Assembly (NCBI GenBank): GCA_947632175.1
Contig: CANROC010000013.1
Coordinates: 1 to 64,000 of the forward strand
Length of the DNA: 64,000 nucleotides
Source: an uncultured Oscillospiraceae bacterium
GTDB lineage: Bacteria; Bacillota; Clostridia; Oscillospirales; Oscillospiraceae
Reading direction: 5' to 3'
Every line of letters begins with the position of its first letter. Position 1 is the first letter of the stretch. The translations under genes were made by a program, and so were the position numbers. This document shows positions 8,201-16,020 of this stretch, one piece after another. Under the pieces are notes generated by a model. The model made no database searches, was not told the origin of the DNA, and was given only the letters and a program-made list of their open reading frames with translations.

Positions 8201-10858
8201 GCCGGCCACGCTGGCCGTGGGCCACACGATGGCGATATCCGCCAGGGAGACGGTGAGCTCCACGCTCTTTCCCCCTGCTTCGGCTTTCAGAGTGAAGGTG
8301 CCGTCCGCCATGGCCCCGGCGGTGACTGTCACCTTGCCGCCGTCAAAGGTTACTTTTCCGTCCTGCGTGGAGGGCGTGAAGCTCCAGCTCACTTCCTCGT
8401 CCGCCATCTCCGCCCCATACTGGTCCAGAACCTTGGCGGTATATGTATAGTCGGTTGACCCCTCGGCTGGTATGACCAGCGTGTCAGTCCCCTCCACGTC
8501 GGTGCCGTCCCGGGTCAGGGAAATGGCGGTGATAACGGGCTCCGATCTCCGGACCTGGATGGACGCGCTGCCATTGACGCCGTCACAGGAGGCCTGAACG
8601 GTCAGCTCTTGGCCGGCCGTGTTCTGAATGGCGGCCTTGGCGGCGTTGGTGACGGTCACTATGCCATTCGCGATGGACACGCCGTCGATGTTGGGCGTTA
8701 TGCTCCACTCCACATCGCCTGTATAGATGTCGCCAAACTGGTCTGTCACCTCAGTCTGGAAGGCGGCGGAGGTATTGGCATCACCTCCGTCGGCGGGGAC
8801 ATCCAGACTTGCCGAGCCGCCGGTCACGGTAACGGAGGAGGCTTTGGCGGCTGCACGAGCGACCCGCAGTGTCGCGGTCCTGGCCTCGCCCTCCGCTTGG
8901 GGCGTCGCCGTAACGGTATACTCACCGGCCTTGGCCTTCGCCTTTACGGTGATCTGGCCGGTACCGGCGTCGATCGTCACGTTGCCGGTATCGCCGTCGG
9001 AAATGCTCCATACAACATCGGTATATGTCCCACCGGTTTGGTCCTTGGCCGTGGCGAGGACTGTAATATCTGCCACATTCCCACCGGCCACTGTCACGGT
9101 ATCCTGGCTCAGACTCACGGAGCTCAGCTTCTTTGGCGCGTTTTCGAAAGCCGACTTGATGGCCGCCAGCAGCTCCGGCCGCCCCCAATCGTGTTTGGCC
9201 TTATCATATATCCAATATGAGCTCGGGTAGCTCTGCCCCTCTGTTTGTGTGAAATAACCTTCCCACCACAGGGCCGGGACGCCGTTTTCAACGGCCTTTT
9301 CGAAGAAATATTTGACACGGGCAGCCTTTTCACTATTGTCGTAACGCGTTGTGTAGGAAATGCCCGTTTCGCCTATGATCACCGGAATATTCGGATGCTT
9401 TGCCCGGAAGGCGTCAACAGCCGTAAATAATTTATCGGTTTCCGTCTGATAGTCAAAATTCGTGGGCCGGTCGTTATTTTCATCCAAATTGCCCTCCATC
9501 TCGGCGTAGGAGTGGATCTGCATGATGAGATACGGATCGTCCTCCGGGACGGTGAGCCGATCCAAATATTTGTACTGGTCGTATTCCACCGACGAAAGGC
9601 TCAAAAGCCGCGTGGCATTGTTGCCGCCGGTGGCGCGCACAGTGTCCACGAACAGCTGGTTCATCTCGTTGACGCGCTGTCCCTGCTCGACCCATATATT
9701 GTCTTCGCTGTAATATCCTCCCTGGAAGGCCATCGTGGGCTCATTTGCCATCTCAAAAATCAGCTTGTCGGGATACTCTTTAAAGTATTCCGCGATTTGC
9801 CGCCAGACCTCCTGGTACCTCGCGTCTACGTAGGGTTTGTACTTACTATCCATCCAGTCCCTGGTCCATTGGAAGTTCGTCCACTGACCGTCGCTCCCCT
9901 TCTCCGCGACATAAGAGCGGCCCAGGTAGTCATCGTGCATATTGATGATGCAGTAGGCGCCCTTGCTCAGGATGTAGTTTACCTCCTCGGCGACAGCGTC
10001 CAGCCACTCCTGGTCTATCTTAAATGTCTGGTCTTCGACAAAATAAGTCCATGTAACCGGCAGACGGATAACGTTCGCGCCCTCATTGAGGAATATATCA
10101 GCCAGCTCCTTCTGATCAAAGGGAATACTGTCCTGCTGGAAATAATGATCGACCTTTGTGGCCAGTTTGTAATGGCTGTCGTCCAGGGTCACAACAGCGG
10201 AGAGCGTCGCGCCATCCCACTCAGTACCGGTGGTAAGCAGAGTGTTCTCCGGGCCGTTTTCCTCCGTGGCGTAATTTATCGATGGCCATATATAATGACC
10301 ATCTTCATCACAAGCGAGACAGGATGTGCCATCGGATTTAAAGGTAAATGAATACGTTCTGCTCATCGAAGGCATGTAAGCGGTAGTGCCATCCTTTCGG
10401 GTTATCTTCACGTCGGACAGGTCAAAGGAAATCTGCTGGCCGCTGTATGCCGCGTTTTGCGTGCCAAGAGCGATTTGGAACAATGCCCAACTCGGAGCCC
10501 CAAGATCACTGTAATTGGGGATCTGCACGCTGAATTTGAATTTGGCCTTGCCTTCACCCGCTTCTTCCACGTACTCAAGCTCGGGATTCGGCCATATGTA
10601 GTTTGAGGTTATCCATATCGCGGGATAGACGTCCGCCTGTATGGTGTCCTTATAGTCATAGTCATATCCCTTTTCTTTCTCCTTGAGGATCGCGTCTGTC
10701 ATATAAAGCTCCACCAGATTCGCGCCCCAGGTCATTTCCGCCACGGCCTCCACAGCCGTCCTGGGCGAGCTCTCCGCCCTGGCGGTCACACTCCCGCCCA
10801 GCGGCAGGAGGGCCATCAGCATAGACAGTGTAAGGATTCCCGAAACGATCTTCTTCAT
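5297..10858 (-). CDS. SLH-anchored multidomain GH5-family glycanase
   Basis: 1,853 residues, exported and held on the cell wall. A signal peptide (MKKIVSGILTLSMLMALLPL..ARA) covers residues 1-28. A GH5 catalytic domain spans ~35-575 and contains an unassigned ~170-residue insertion after the first strand. Visible catalytic residues are R265 (VIRLPVTW), N372-E373 (the ANEP acid/base), H450/Y451, nucleophile E497 (IIGETG) and W531/W532. Residues ~580-920 are three Big-type Ig-like domains. Residues ~950-1380 are MBG/YDG-type repeats (VYGGKNPVFDF, KEYDGTTAYTG, VYDGEAH). Three SLH repeats occupy ~1660-1850. The likely substrate is a beta-1,4-glucan, mannan or xyloglucan, not resolvable here. It is monocistronic, with a terminator downstream and a divergent XRE gene upstream. 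A large antisense open frame is a codon-bias shadow. Confidence 0.9.
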   Translation of the reverse strand: MKKIVSGILTLSMLMALLPLGGSVTARAESSPRTAVEAVAEMTWGANLVELYMTDAILKEKEKGYDYDYKDTIQADVYPAIWITSNYIWPNPELEYVEEAGEGKAKFKFSVQIPNYSDLGAPSWALFQIALGTQNAAYSGQQISFDLSDVKITRKDGTTAYMPSMSRTYSFTFKSDGTSCLACDEDGHYIWPSINYATEENGPENTLLTTGTEWDGATLSAVVTLDDSHYKLATKVDHYFQQDSIPFDQKELADIFLNEGANVIRLPVTWTYFVEDQTFKIDQEWLDAVAEEVNYILSKGAYCIINMHDDYLGRSYVAEKGSDGQWTNFQWTRDWMDSKYKPYVDARYQEVWRQIAEYFKEYPDKLIFEMANEPTMAFQGGYYSEDNIWVEQGQRVNEMNQLFVDTVRATGGNNATRLLSLSSVEYDQYKYLDRLTVPEDDPYLIMQIHSYAEMEGNLDENNDRPTNFDYQTETDKLFTAVDAFRAKHPNIPVIIGETGISYTTRYDNSEKAARVKYFFEKAVENGVPALWWEGYFTQTEGQSYPSSYWIYDKAKHDWGRPELLAAIKSAFENAPKKLSSVSLSQDTVTVAGGNVADITVLATAKDQTGGTYTDVVWSISDGDTGNVTIDAGTGQITVKAKAKAGEYTVTATPQAEGEARTATLRVARAAAKASSVTVTGGSASLDVPADGGDANTSAAFQTEVTDQFGDIYTGDVEWSITPNIDGVSIANGIVTVTNAAKAAIQNTAGQELTVQASCDGVNGSASIQVRRSEPVITAISLTRDGTDVEGTDTLVIPAEGSTDYTYTAKVLDQYGAEMADEEVSWSFTPSTQDGKVTFDGGKVTVTAGAMADGTFTLKAEAGGKSVELTVSLADIAIVWPTASVAGEPTYGQTWSEIVTLSGGSASLNGQDVPGSFTLKENGVYPAAGSQTYTVNFRSADGAYDIDKVFDPVTIAKKPVTVTVVPAEKVYGGKNPVFDFTVPAGALVGSDTKEGLGLTLTSEADTTSDVGSYAVTKQTQTSENYEVTVAQNTALAVTPKELTASLTGTAEKEYDGTTAYTGDGVTVELEGVINDDTVTAAPGALTFDSAAAGNNKTVTAAGVTLSGADAGNYTVGAGTLTVTGSITKATATAKDATMNVTNHLAKTYEFDLTALLPEIATPKVLGTVTYALGTVSITKDGYVEDSDVKVESTKLTVAVKDVVSDVEGEIGTVQVVIKSENYNDMTATVTISAVNKAVVTITGITKADAVYDGEAHAGYTGTPAAGEYTGELEIAYTGEKADGTQYSDTAAPVDAGTYTVTFTVPASDPEFTGSASVQFTVARKQLTWAGALTAYKQQGEHDETVVYGTPEVAGLVGQDRITVTGTGFTTSGFAEKTEPGEYEVEAVPQGGSWTFEPAVPANYLPPVGNPKVTATVNKVENVEIETEDGEDPLRLEVEAGLSQVPEGLAGKETLNTPEKITQALVEAAKSAGASGAEENSVTLDVTLQIQEGNAWKDVTDSDFPSEGITVSLPYPEGTGASYTFTVIHMLSSGTEAGKTEKLTVKKGADRISFVVTSLSPICIAWTAPAHAAPSAPTYIVGIPQAENGAVKADTLRAAANGKVTLTVTPDDGYVLDSLTVTDSTGKAVTVTDNGDGTYTFTMPQGGVTVEAAFKLKPCDGGEACPSRKFTDLDANAWYHEYTDYVITADLMRGIGGGLFDPDGTVERAQMVTVLWHMQGDPVVNFAMAYSDVAEDDWYAEAVRWAASEGIAGGYGDGMFGPTDPITREQMATMLYRYAKQYGGSGFDAGEPYELPFADAAKVSDWAVEASVWCSRKGILTGKEHNLLDPFGTAKRCEMAAILMRYCQKATTGEE

Positions 10859-10990
10859 GATTCTGTCTCCTTTCGCGGTTTATATCGTCCCCACTGTGTC
10901 GTGGGGAAATGCGCAGATACCATTGCCTGCCAATTATACACGGCTTCACAGCGCTTTTGGTACGCAGCTTGCGTACTTTTTTAAAGTCTC

Positions 10991-11068
10991 AGTACGGGGA
11001 CACATAGACCGCCGCGGCGCTGCCCAGGGCTGCCGTGACCTTGCCGTCTCTGCCCACCAGTGCACTCA
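10991..11068 (-). pseudogene. 26-codon frame, possible phage-gene remnant or leader peptide
   Basis: On the minus strand an ATG frame reads MSALVGRDGKVTAALGSAAA and a few more residues before TGA. The GRDGKV opening resembles N-termini of phage tail-tube-type proteins, but the rest is absent and there is no clear ribosome-binding site. It lies between the minus-strand promoter at 11089-11117 and the GH5 start, so it would be part of the GH5 5' leader if that promoter is used. Confidence 0.25.
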
Positions 11069-11088
11069 TGGTTGGATGGAACAGCAAT

Positions 11089-11117
11089 ATAATAACACAT
11101 TTGTGTTCTAATGTCAA
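11089..11117 (-). promoter_or_regulatory. minus-strand promoter with operator-like palindrome in its spacer
   Basis: TTGACA and TATTAT are separated by exactly 17 bp on the minus strand, pointing toward the GH5 gene. The spacer contains a perfect palindrome, AACACAAATGTGTT (11094-11107). A divergent XRE regulator starts 66 bp away, so this is a plausible operator for autoregulation and for repression of GH5. A second TATAAT occurs at 10933-10938 without a good -35 box. Confidence 0.6.
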
Positions 11118-11172
11118 CAAATGTATTCATTTTTAGCGGCATGATGTCCTACACTCTAATAGGGGTGCAGAT

Positions 11173-11421
11173 ATGTCGGAACAACAACTTGATCCTGTCA
11201 AGGTGGGCTTGGCGATTGCGAAGATCAGGCAGGAAAAGAAGCTCACACAGGAGGTGCTCAGCGGCCTTGCGGATATAGGCAGGACGCATCAGAGCGCCAT
11301 TGAAAGGGGAGAGAGGAAGCCCACGCTGGAGACGATCTGGCGGCTCGCTTCCGCTCTTGATATGAGGCCTTATGAGCTGGTGAAAAGGATAGAGAAAGAG
11401 ATTGCGGACAAGGACCCATGA
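11173..11421 (+). CDS. small XRE-family regulator
   Basis: 82 residues, almost entirely one helix-turn-helix domain (IAKIRQEKKLTQEVLSGLAD, then RTHQSAIERGERKPTLETIWRLASAL). Divergently placed from the GH5 gene with a palindromic operator candidate between them. Likely a local repressor; the link to GH5 is inferred from position only. Confidence 0.85.
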   Translation: MSEQQLDPVKVGLAIAKIRQEKKLTQEVLSGLADIGRTHQSAIERGERKPTLETIWRLASALDMRPYELVKRIEKEIADKDP

Positions 11422-11530
11422 CCGGCAGCTTCGACCCTGCCCGAATCCGCCGCCAACCGTGTTTCCATCCGCTCTACCCGCGTCATTTTAAGTGCTTTGC
11501 CATGCCGTATGTCTCCTTTTTGACTTTTTC

Positions 11531-11559
11531 TTGACTTTTTTGTGCTATGTTTCTAACAT
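11531..11559 (+). promoter_or_regulatory. promoter of the two-component/ABC operon with tandem TTGAC repeat
   Basis: TTGACT (11531) and TAACAT (11554) are spaced by 17 bp. A second TTTTTGAC copy lies 11 bp upstream (11520-11524). Direct repeats one helical turn apart at the -35 box are a common layout for OmpR/PhoB-type regulator sites, suggesting autoregulation by the downstream response regulator. Confidence 0.6.
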
Positions 11560-11576
11560 GACAGCGAGGTGACGGT

Positions 11577-12251
11577 ATGGCGTACAAGATTTTGGTAGCT
11601 GATGATGAGGCGATGCTGGTGGATATTCTTTCGGCGCATTTGGAGCGGGAGGGGTATGCGGTCATACGGGCGAAGAACAGCGGGGAAGTGATGGACAGGC
11701 TGGGGGCGCGGCCGGATCTTATTTTGCTGGACATCAATATGCCGGGAACGGACGGACTGGAGCTGTGCAGGGCCATACGGGACGCGGTGAGCTGTCCCAT
11801 CCTGTTCCTCACGGCGCGGATCACGGAGCAGGACAAGATCCGGGGATTTCAGGCCGGGGGCGACGACTACATCACCAAGCCCTTCAGCCTCGCCGAGCTC
11901 ACGGCACGGGTCGAGGCCCATCTTCGGCGGGATGAGAGGCAAAATCGGAATACGAGCCTCGTGTCCTCCCACGGGCTCCTTGTGGACCTTGCCGGCCGGC
12001 GGGTGCTGTGGGAGGGGGCGGAGATACGCTTCTCCAGGCGGGAATACGAGATCATAGAGTTTCTCGTCACGAACCAAAACCAAATCTTTGACCGGGAGCG
12101 GATGTATGAGCTCATCTGGGGGCTGGACGCCGAGGGCGACAGCAAGGTTATCAAGGAACATATCCGCAAAATACGCCAAAAGCTCCTGGAGGTCACGGGG
12201 CGGGAGTTTATCGAGACGGTTTGGGGGATGGGGTACAGATGGAAGAAGTGA
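11577..12251 (+). CDS. OmpR/PhoB-family response regulator
   Basis: 224 residues. The receiver domain (1-115) has the acidic pair D9/D10, phosphoacceptor D52 in LLDINMPG, T79 and K101 in ITKPF. The C-terminal winged helix (~125-222) has the standard EYEIIEFLVTNQNQIFDRE helix and a terminal ETVWGMGYRWKK hairpin. It overlaps the histidine kinase gene by 13 bp, so the two are translationally coupled. By synteny with a downstream lipoprotein and ABC exporter, it probably controls an envelope-stress or peptide-resistance transporter. Confidence 0.93.
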   Translation: MAYKILVADDEAMLVDILSAHLEREGYAVIRAKNSGEVMDRLGARPDLILLDINMPGTDGLELCRAIRDAVSCPILFLTARITEQDKIRGFQAGGDDYITKPFSLAELTARVEAHLRRDERQNRNTSLVSSHGLLVDLAGRRVLWEGAEIRFSRREYEIIEFLVTNQNQIFDRERMYELIWGLDAEGDSKVIKEHIRKIRQKLLEVTGREFIETVWGMGYRWKK

Positions 12252-13534
12252 AGAGGGGTTCCCTGAAAACCCAGTTTTTTGCCGCCGTGGCGGTGACGCT
12301 GGTGCTTGTGACCGTCCTCTCCGCGCTGACGGTGTGGGGCTGCCTGCGGTTCCAAAGGTGGCTGGTGCCGGATACAAATTATGTGATGCTCAACATGGAG
12401 ATGACGACGACCGGCGGAGAGATAAAGCGCGGGAGTATGCGCTGTGAGATCGACGGCGGGTCCCAACGCTACAACTTTATCAAAGAAAAAAAGAATGGCG
12501 TCCTTCTCGCGGGCGCGTATGATATAGAGGACATGGCGTTCCGCGTTGAGAGCGTGGAGTACGGGATCGGGACAAACGGCCCCAGGCGAAAGGCGGCTTA
12601 TATCACCGCCGGGGCGGCTATGGGTATCCTGCCGGCGGTCTACGCCCTGGCGGGGACGGTCCTGTGCGCGCTGTGGTTCTACCGCAAGCGGTTGGCGCCG
12701 GCTATCTCAGTCCTTGACGACGCCACAAGGCACATAAGCGAGCAGGACCTGGACTTCACCGTGGAGTGTCCTGTCCATAATGAGCTGGGCCGGCTTTGCG
12801 GCTCCTTTGAAAAGATGCGCCGCGCCCTCTGTGATAACAACCGGAAACTCTGGCGGACCATGGAGGAGCGGCGGACCATGCAGGCGTCGGTGGCCCACGA
12901 TTTGAGAAATCCCTTGGCTATCATGGAGGGGACCGTGGAGCATATACGCGCCCTGGCCCCCACCGGAGAGCTGACGGGGGACAAGCTGGACGCCGCCCTG
13001 GAAACCGTGGCTGTCACCGCCAAGCGCATGGAGCGGTACACAGATTATATCCGGGACCTTGCCGCCCTTGAGGACACGGAGATCACCACGACCGAGGCGG
13101 CCCTGCCGGACTTTCTCAGGGAGGCGGCGGAGGGCGTGCGGGTGCTGGCTGAGCCGAAGAACCTGACGGTCAGCGTGTCCTATGATGTACCGGAGGGGGT
13201 CATTGAGCTGGACCGGGAGATTTTCTACCGGGTGTTGGAAAATGTCTTCTCTAACGCCGTGAGATACGCTCAAAGTCGTATTGAGCTTGCGTTTGAGCTT
13301 CGCGGGGAGACGCTTTTTGCTAAAATCACCGACGACGGCCCCGGTTTTTCTCCGGAAATGTTAAAAAAGAAGTCAAGCCTCTATTACTCCGAGGATGCCT
13401 CCGGCGAACATATGGGGTTGGGCCTTGCAACCGGCAAGATCCTATGTGGGCTTCACGGGGGAGGGCTCAGGATCATGAACCGCCCGGAGGGCGGGGCCGT
13501 GGTGGAGATCACGGTGGCAGTCAAAAGAATATAG
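12239..13534 (+). CDS. membrane sensor histidine kinase
   Basis: 431 residues from ATG 12239; a TTG six codons upstream is an alternative start. Two membrane spans (~14-36 and ~124-147) flank a short ~85-residue extracellular loop with a GSQRYNF segment. HAMP-like linker ~148-200. H220 in the H-box (SVAHDLRNPLA), N-box ENVFSNAVRYA, G1 DDGPGFSP, G2 GLGLATGKILCGLHGG. Partner of the overlapping response regulator. The gene ends in TAG, which matters for judging the in-frame TAG codons elsewhere in the window. Confidence 0.92.
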   Translation: MEEVKRGSLKTQFFAAVAVTLVLVTVLSALTVWGCLRFQRWLVPDTNYVMLNMEMTTTGGEIKRGSMRCEIDGGSQRYNFIKEKKNGVLLAGAYDIEDMAFRVESVEYGIGTNGPRRKAAYITAGAAMGILPAVYALAGTVLCALWFYRKRLAPAISVLDDATRHISEQDLDFTVECPVHNELGRLCGSFEKMRRALCDNNRKLWRTMEERRTMQASVAHDLRNPLAIMEGTVEHIRALAPTGELTGDKLDAALETVAVTAKRMERYTDYIRDLAALEDTEITTTEAALPDFLREAAEGVRVLAEPKNLTVSVSYDVPEGVIELDREIFYRVLENVFSNAVRYAQSRIELAFELRGETLFAKITDDGPGFSPEMLKKKSSLYYSEDASGEHMGLGLATGKILCGLHGGGLRIMNRPEGGAVVEITVAVKRI

Positions 13535-13537
13535 GGC

Positions 13538-13573
13538 AAAAAGCCGCTCACAAAAAAGTGGGCGGCTTTTTTG
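13538..13573 (+). terminator. terminator after the histidine kinase
   Basis: AAAAAGCCGCTCAC pairs with GTGGGCGGCTTTTT (one G-T wobble), with a poly-T tail, 4 bp after the kinase stop. It would attenuate read-through into the lipoprotein and ABC genes. Confidence 0.75.
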
Positions 13574-13642
13574 CTGTCCTTGTCCGTTTTTTGACCGTTT
13601 GATTTTATGATTACGGTAAACCACAGGAAAGGAGTCCTTCTA

Positions 13643-15277
13643 ATGAAACAAAAAGTGGTACTTGTTATGGCCCTGCTCGCCGCTCTGCTTGTGAGTTGCG
13701 GGACAGAGACGCAGAAGCCTTCGGAAACAGGCGGCGGAGGCAGTGAGCCCATAGGGACGGCGGTGGTCCCTGAGGATACCCTGCCGCGGGAGACCGCACA
13801 GCCGCCGGAAGATACGCAGTCTCCTATGGAAACGCAGCCGTCTGAGGGAACACAGCCTCCAGAGGAAACGCGGCCTTCCGAGGAAACGGAGCCGCCTGAG
13901 AATACGGAGCCGCCCAAAGAGACGCAACCTCCCAAGGAGACGCAACCGCCCAAGGAGACGGAACCGCCCAAGGAGACGGAGCCGTCCAAAGAGACGGAGC
14001 CGCCCAAACAGACCGAACCGCCGAAGCAGACGGAACCTCAACAGTCCACTGAGCCTCTGCCCTCCAACTCCCTGACCGTACTGACGGGGGAGGGGAGGAG
14101 CTTTGTGGGGTGCGGCACGGAGACGGGGTTTTACTATCTGACGCTGGGCGCCGGACGGCTTACCGACGGGCGGGACGGACACCACCTCATGTATATTGAC
14201 TATGCCACAAGGCGGGAGGTCTATCTGTGCAGTGACCCCTCCTGCGCCCACAACACCGCCGACTGCACGTCGGTATTTCCCACAGACGACTTCCAGCACA
14301 GCAATGTTATGCTTTTCACCATGAACGGAAAGCTCTATATGCTCGTAAGCCAGCCTGACCGGGAGGGCGTCGTCGTGATGGGCTCCTCCGGTGGGACTTC
14401 CACGCAGAGTGGCCGGGCGGAGCTTTATCAGATGAACGCCGACGGCACGGGCAGAAAGAAAATCTATACCTTCGGGGCCAATCTCACTGTGGAGAGCTTT
14501 GCCGCCGGGGACGGCAGTGGACTCTATTTCATCACCAAGAAGGTGTCCACGCAATCGTCCGGCGGAAGCACCTATTTCACCGCCACCGACAGGAAGCTTG
14601 TCCAGATGGATTTGTCCAGTGGGAAGCTTTCCACGGTCTGCGACATGGACTTCGGAGACCATGTGGACTGGAGCCCGGCGGGCGCGTATGGCCGGGAGCT
14701 TATCCTCAGCGGCATCGACTTTGGACGGGCGGTGACAAGCCAGGAAATCAAGGACGACCGCGGCATCTACGACAACGCCTGCGATGTTTTTGCCGCGCTG
14801 GATGTGGATACCGGCAAGCTCCGGGAGTTCTACCGGGTGAAGTATCCGAAATCCCGAAGCTGGGCGCTGGACGGGAAGACGCTCTATTACTCCGTGGATG
14901 GAAGCAAAGAGATTTTGGCCGTCTCCGTCGCAGACGGGCAGGAGCGGGTCCTGTGCAAGACCGCCCATGATAAGATTTGGGGCGTTGTAGGCGGCAGACC
15001 CTACACCTGGGAGCAAGAGGACGGCTTCTATTTCATCGACCCCGCCAGCGGGAGCATCAGCCATTGCGGGCTGAAAAATAAGACCACAGGCGTCCACCTC
15101 GAGATCATGGCCGAGGCGGGCGGTCAGGTCCTTGTCATCTACGACAGCGACGCCGCTTTCCGGCCGGACGGGTCCTTCTCCACGAAGCAAAACTATTTCG
15201 GCCTCATAAGCCTTGCCGACCTCATTGCCGGGCGGGGAAACTACGCCCCCATCAAAATGGTGGAGGCAGGGATGTGA
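13643..15277 (+). CDS. lipoprotein with Pro/Glu/Thr-rich stalk and beta-propeller-like domain
   Basis: 544 residues from ATG 13643 with an AAAGGAG ribosome-binding site. A lipoprotein signal with lipobox LLVSCG puts the mature Cys near residue 20. Residues ~45-140 are a low-complexity stalk of T-(E/Q)-P-P-K-E units. Residues ~150-540 are strand-rich with repeated tryptophan/tyrosine blades (ELYQMNADGTGRKKIY, GKTLYYSVDG), resembling DUF5050/WD40-like propellers; a CSDPSCAHNTADC cysteine cluster is also present. Anchored outside the membrane. Its gene sits between the histidine kinase and the ABC ATPase, so it is probably a sensor or ligand-binding accessory of that transporter. Confidence 0.8.
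   Translation: MKQKVVLVMALLAALLVSCGTETQKPSETGGGGSEPIGTAVVPEDTLPRETAQPPEDTQSPMETQPSEGTQPPEETRPSEETEPPENTEPPKETQPPKETQPPKETEPPKETEPSKETEPPKQTEPPKQTEPQQSTEPLPSNSLTVLTGEGRSFVGCGTETGFYYLTLGAGRLTDGRDGHHLMYIDYATRREVYLCSDPSCAHNTADCTSVFPTDDFQHSNVMLFTMNGKLYMLVSQPDREGVVVMGSSGGTSTQSGRAELYQMNADGTGRKKIYTFGANLTVESFAAGDGSGLYFITKKVSTQSSGGSTYFTATDRKLVQMDLSSGKLSTVCDMDFGDHVDWSPAGAYGRELILSGIDFGRAVTSQEIKDDRGIYDNACDVFAALDVDTGKLREFYRVKYPKSRSWALDGKTLYYSVDGSKEILAVSVADGQERVLCKTAHDKIWGVVGGRPYTWEQEDGFYFIDPASGSISHCGLKNKTTGVHLEIMAEAGGQVLVIYDSDAAFRPDGSFSTKQNYFGLISLADLIAGRGNYAPIKMVEAGM
13800..14060 (+). repeat. in-frame 15-bp tandem repeats encoding the T-E/Q-P-P-K-E stalk
   Basis: At least 14 degenerate units of the form CCGCCCAAGGAGACG occur in frame. 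Several neighbouring units are identical or differ by one base. Such arrays change length by slippage or recombination, so the stalk length probably varies between strains. Confidence 0.8.
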
Positions 15278-16020
15278 CCATGCTGGAGCTTTGCGAGATT
15301 TCCAAAAGGTATAAGGACAAGCTGGCGCTCACCGGCATAAACCTCACGCTTCATAACGGTGTTTACGGGCTTTTGGGCCCCAACGGGGCGGGGAAATCTA
15401 CGCTCATGAACATCATCACCGGCAATCTGCGCCCCACGGGCGGCAGGGTACTGTGGAACGGGACGGAGATTGGCGCTCTTGGGGCTGAGTATCGGGCCAT
15501 TCTGGGCTTTGCACCCCAGCAGCAGGGGATGTACGACGCCTTTACCGGGCGGCGGTTTTTAAGCTACATGGCCACCCTCAAGGCGATCCGCCGCCGGGAA
15601 CAGCCGGGAGAAATTGAGCGCGTCCTGCGGTATGTCAACATGACTGAGAACGCCGGCCGCATCATCGGCACCTATTCCGGCGGCATGAAACAGCGGCTTT
15701 TGATTGCCCAGGCCATTTTGGGCGACCCACGGCTCGTCATCCTCGACGAGCCCACGGCGGGGCTGGACCCCAAGGAGCGGGTGAGGATCCGGGAGCGGAT
15801 CGCCCAGCTTTCGGAGGGACGGATCATCCTTGTCTCCACCCATGTGGTTTCGGATATTGAGACGATCGCGGACGAGATCCTGCTGCTCAAAAGCGGCGAG
15901 ATCGTGGACCGCGGGACGGTGGAGGAGCTTTGCCGCCGCCATGGCGCCGCGACGTTGGAGGATGTGTATATGAGGCTCTTTGGAGAGGAGGGGGAGGATG
16001 GTACGCCTCACGCTGTTTGA
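15274..16020 (+). CDS. ABC transporter ATP-binding protein (ABC-2 type exporter)
   Basis: 248 residues. Walker A GPNGAGKST, Q-loop FAPQQQGMYDAFTG, signature YSGGMKQRL, Walker B LVILDEPTAGLDPKE, H-loop STHVVSDIE. GTG 15274 has the better-spaced GGAGG, overlapping the lipoprotein stop; ATG 15280 is an alternative. It overlaps the permease gene by 23 bp. The DrrA/BcrA-like sequence and operon with a two-component system suggest efflux of an antimicrobial or envelope-active compound. Confidence 0.92.
   Translation: MTMLELCEISKRYKDKLALTGINLTLHNGVYGLLGPNGAGKSTLMNIITGNLRPTGGRVLWNGTEIGALGAEYRAILGFAPQQQGMYDAFTGRRFLSYMATLKAIRRREQPGEIERVLRYVNMTENAGRIIGTYSGGMKQRLLIAQAILGDPRLVILDEPTAGLDPKERVRIRERIAQLSEGRIILVSTHVVSDIETIADEILLLKSGEIVDRGTVEELCRRHGAATLEDVYMRLFGEEGEDGTPHAV

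Noticed and set aside
13800..14060. CRISPR array
   Set aside because: Repeats are contiguous, in frame and encode a Pro/Glu/Thr stalk; there are no spacers. No CRISPR or cas gene was seen anywhere in the window.
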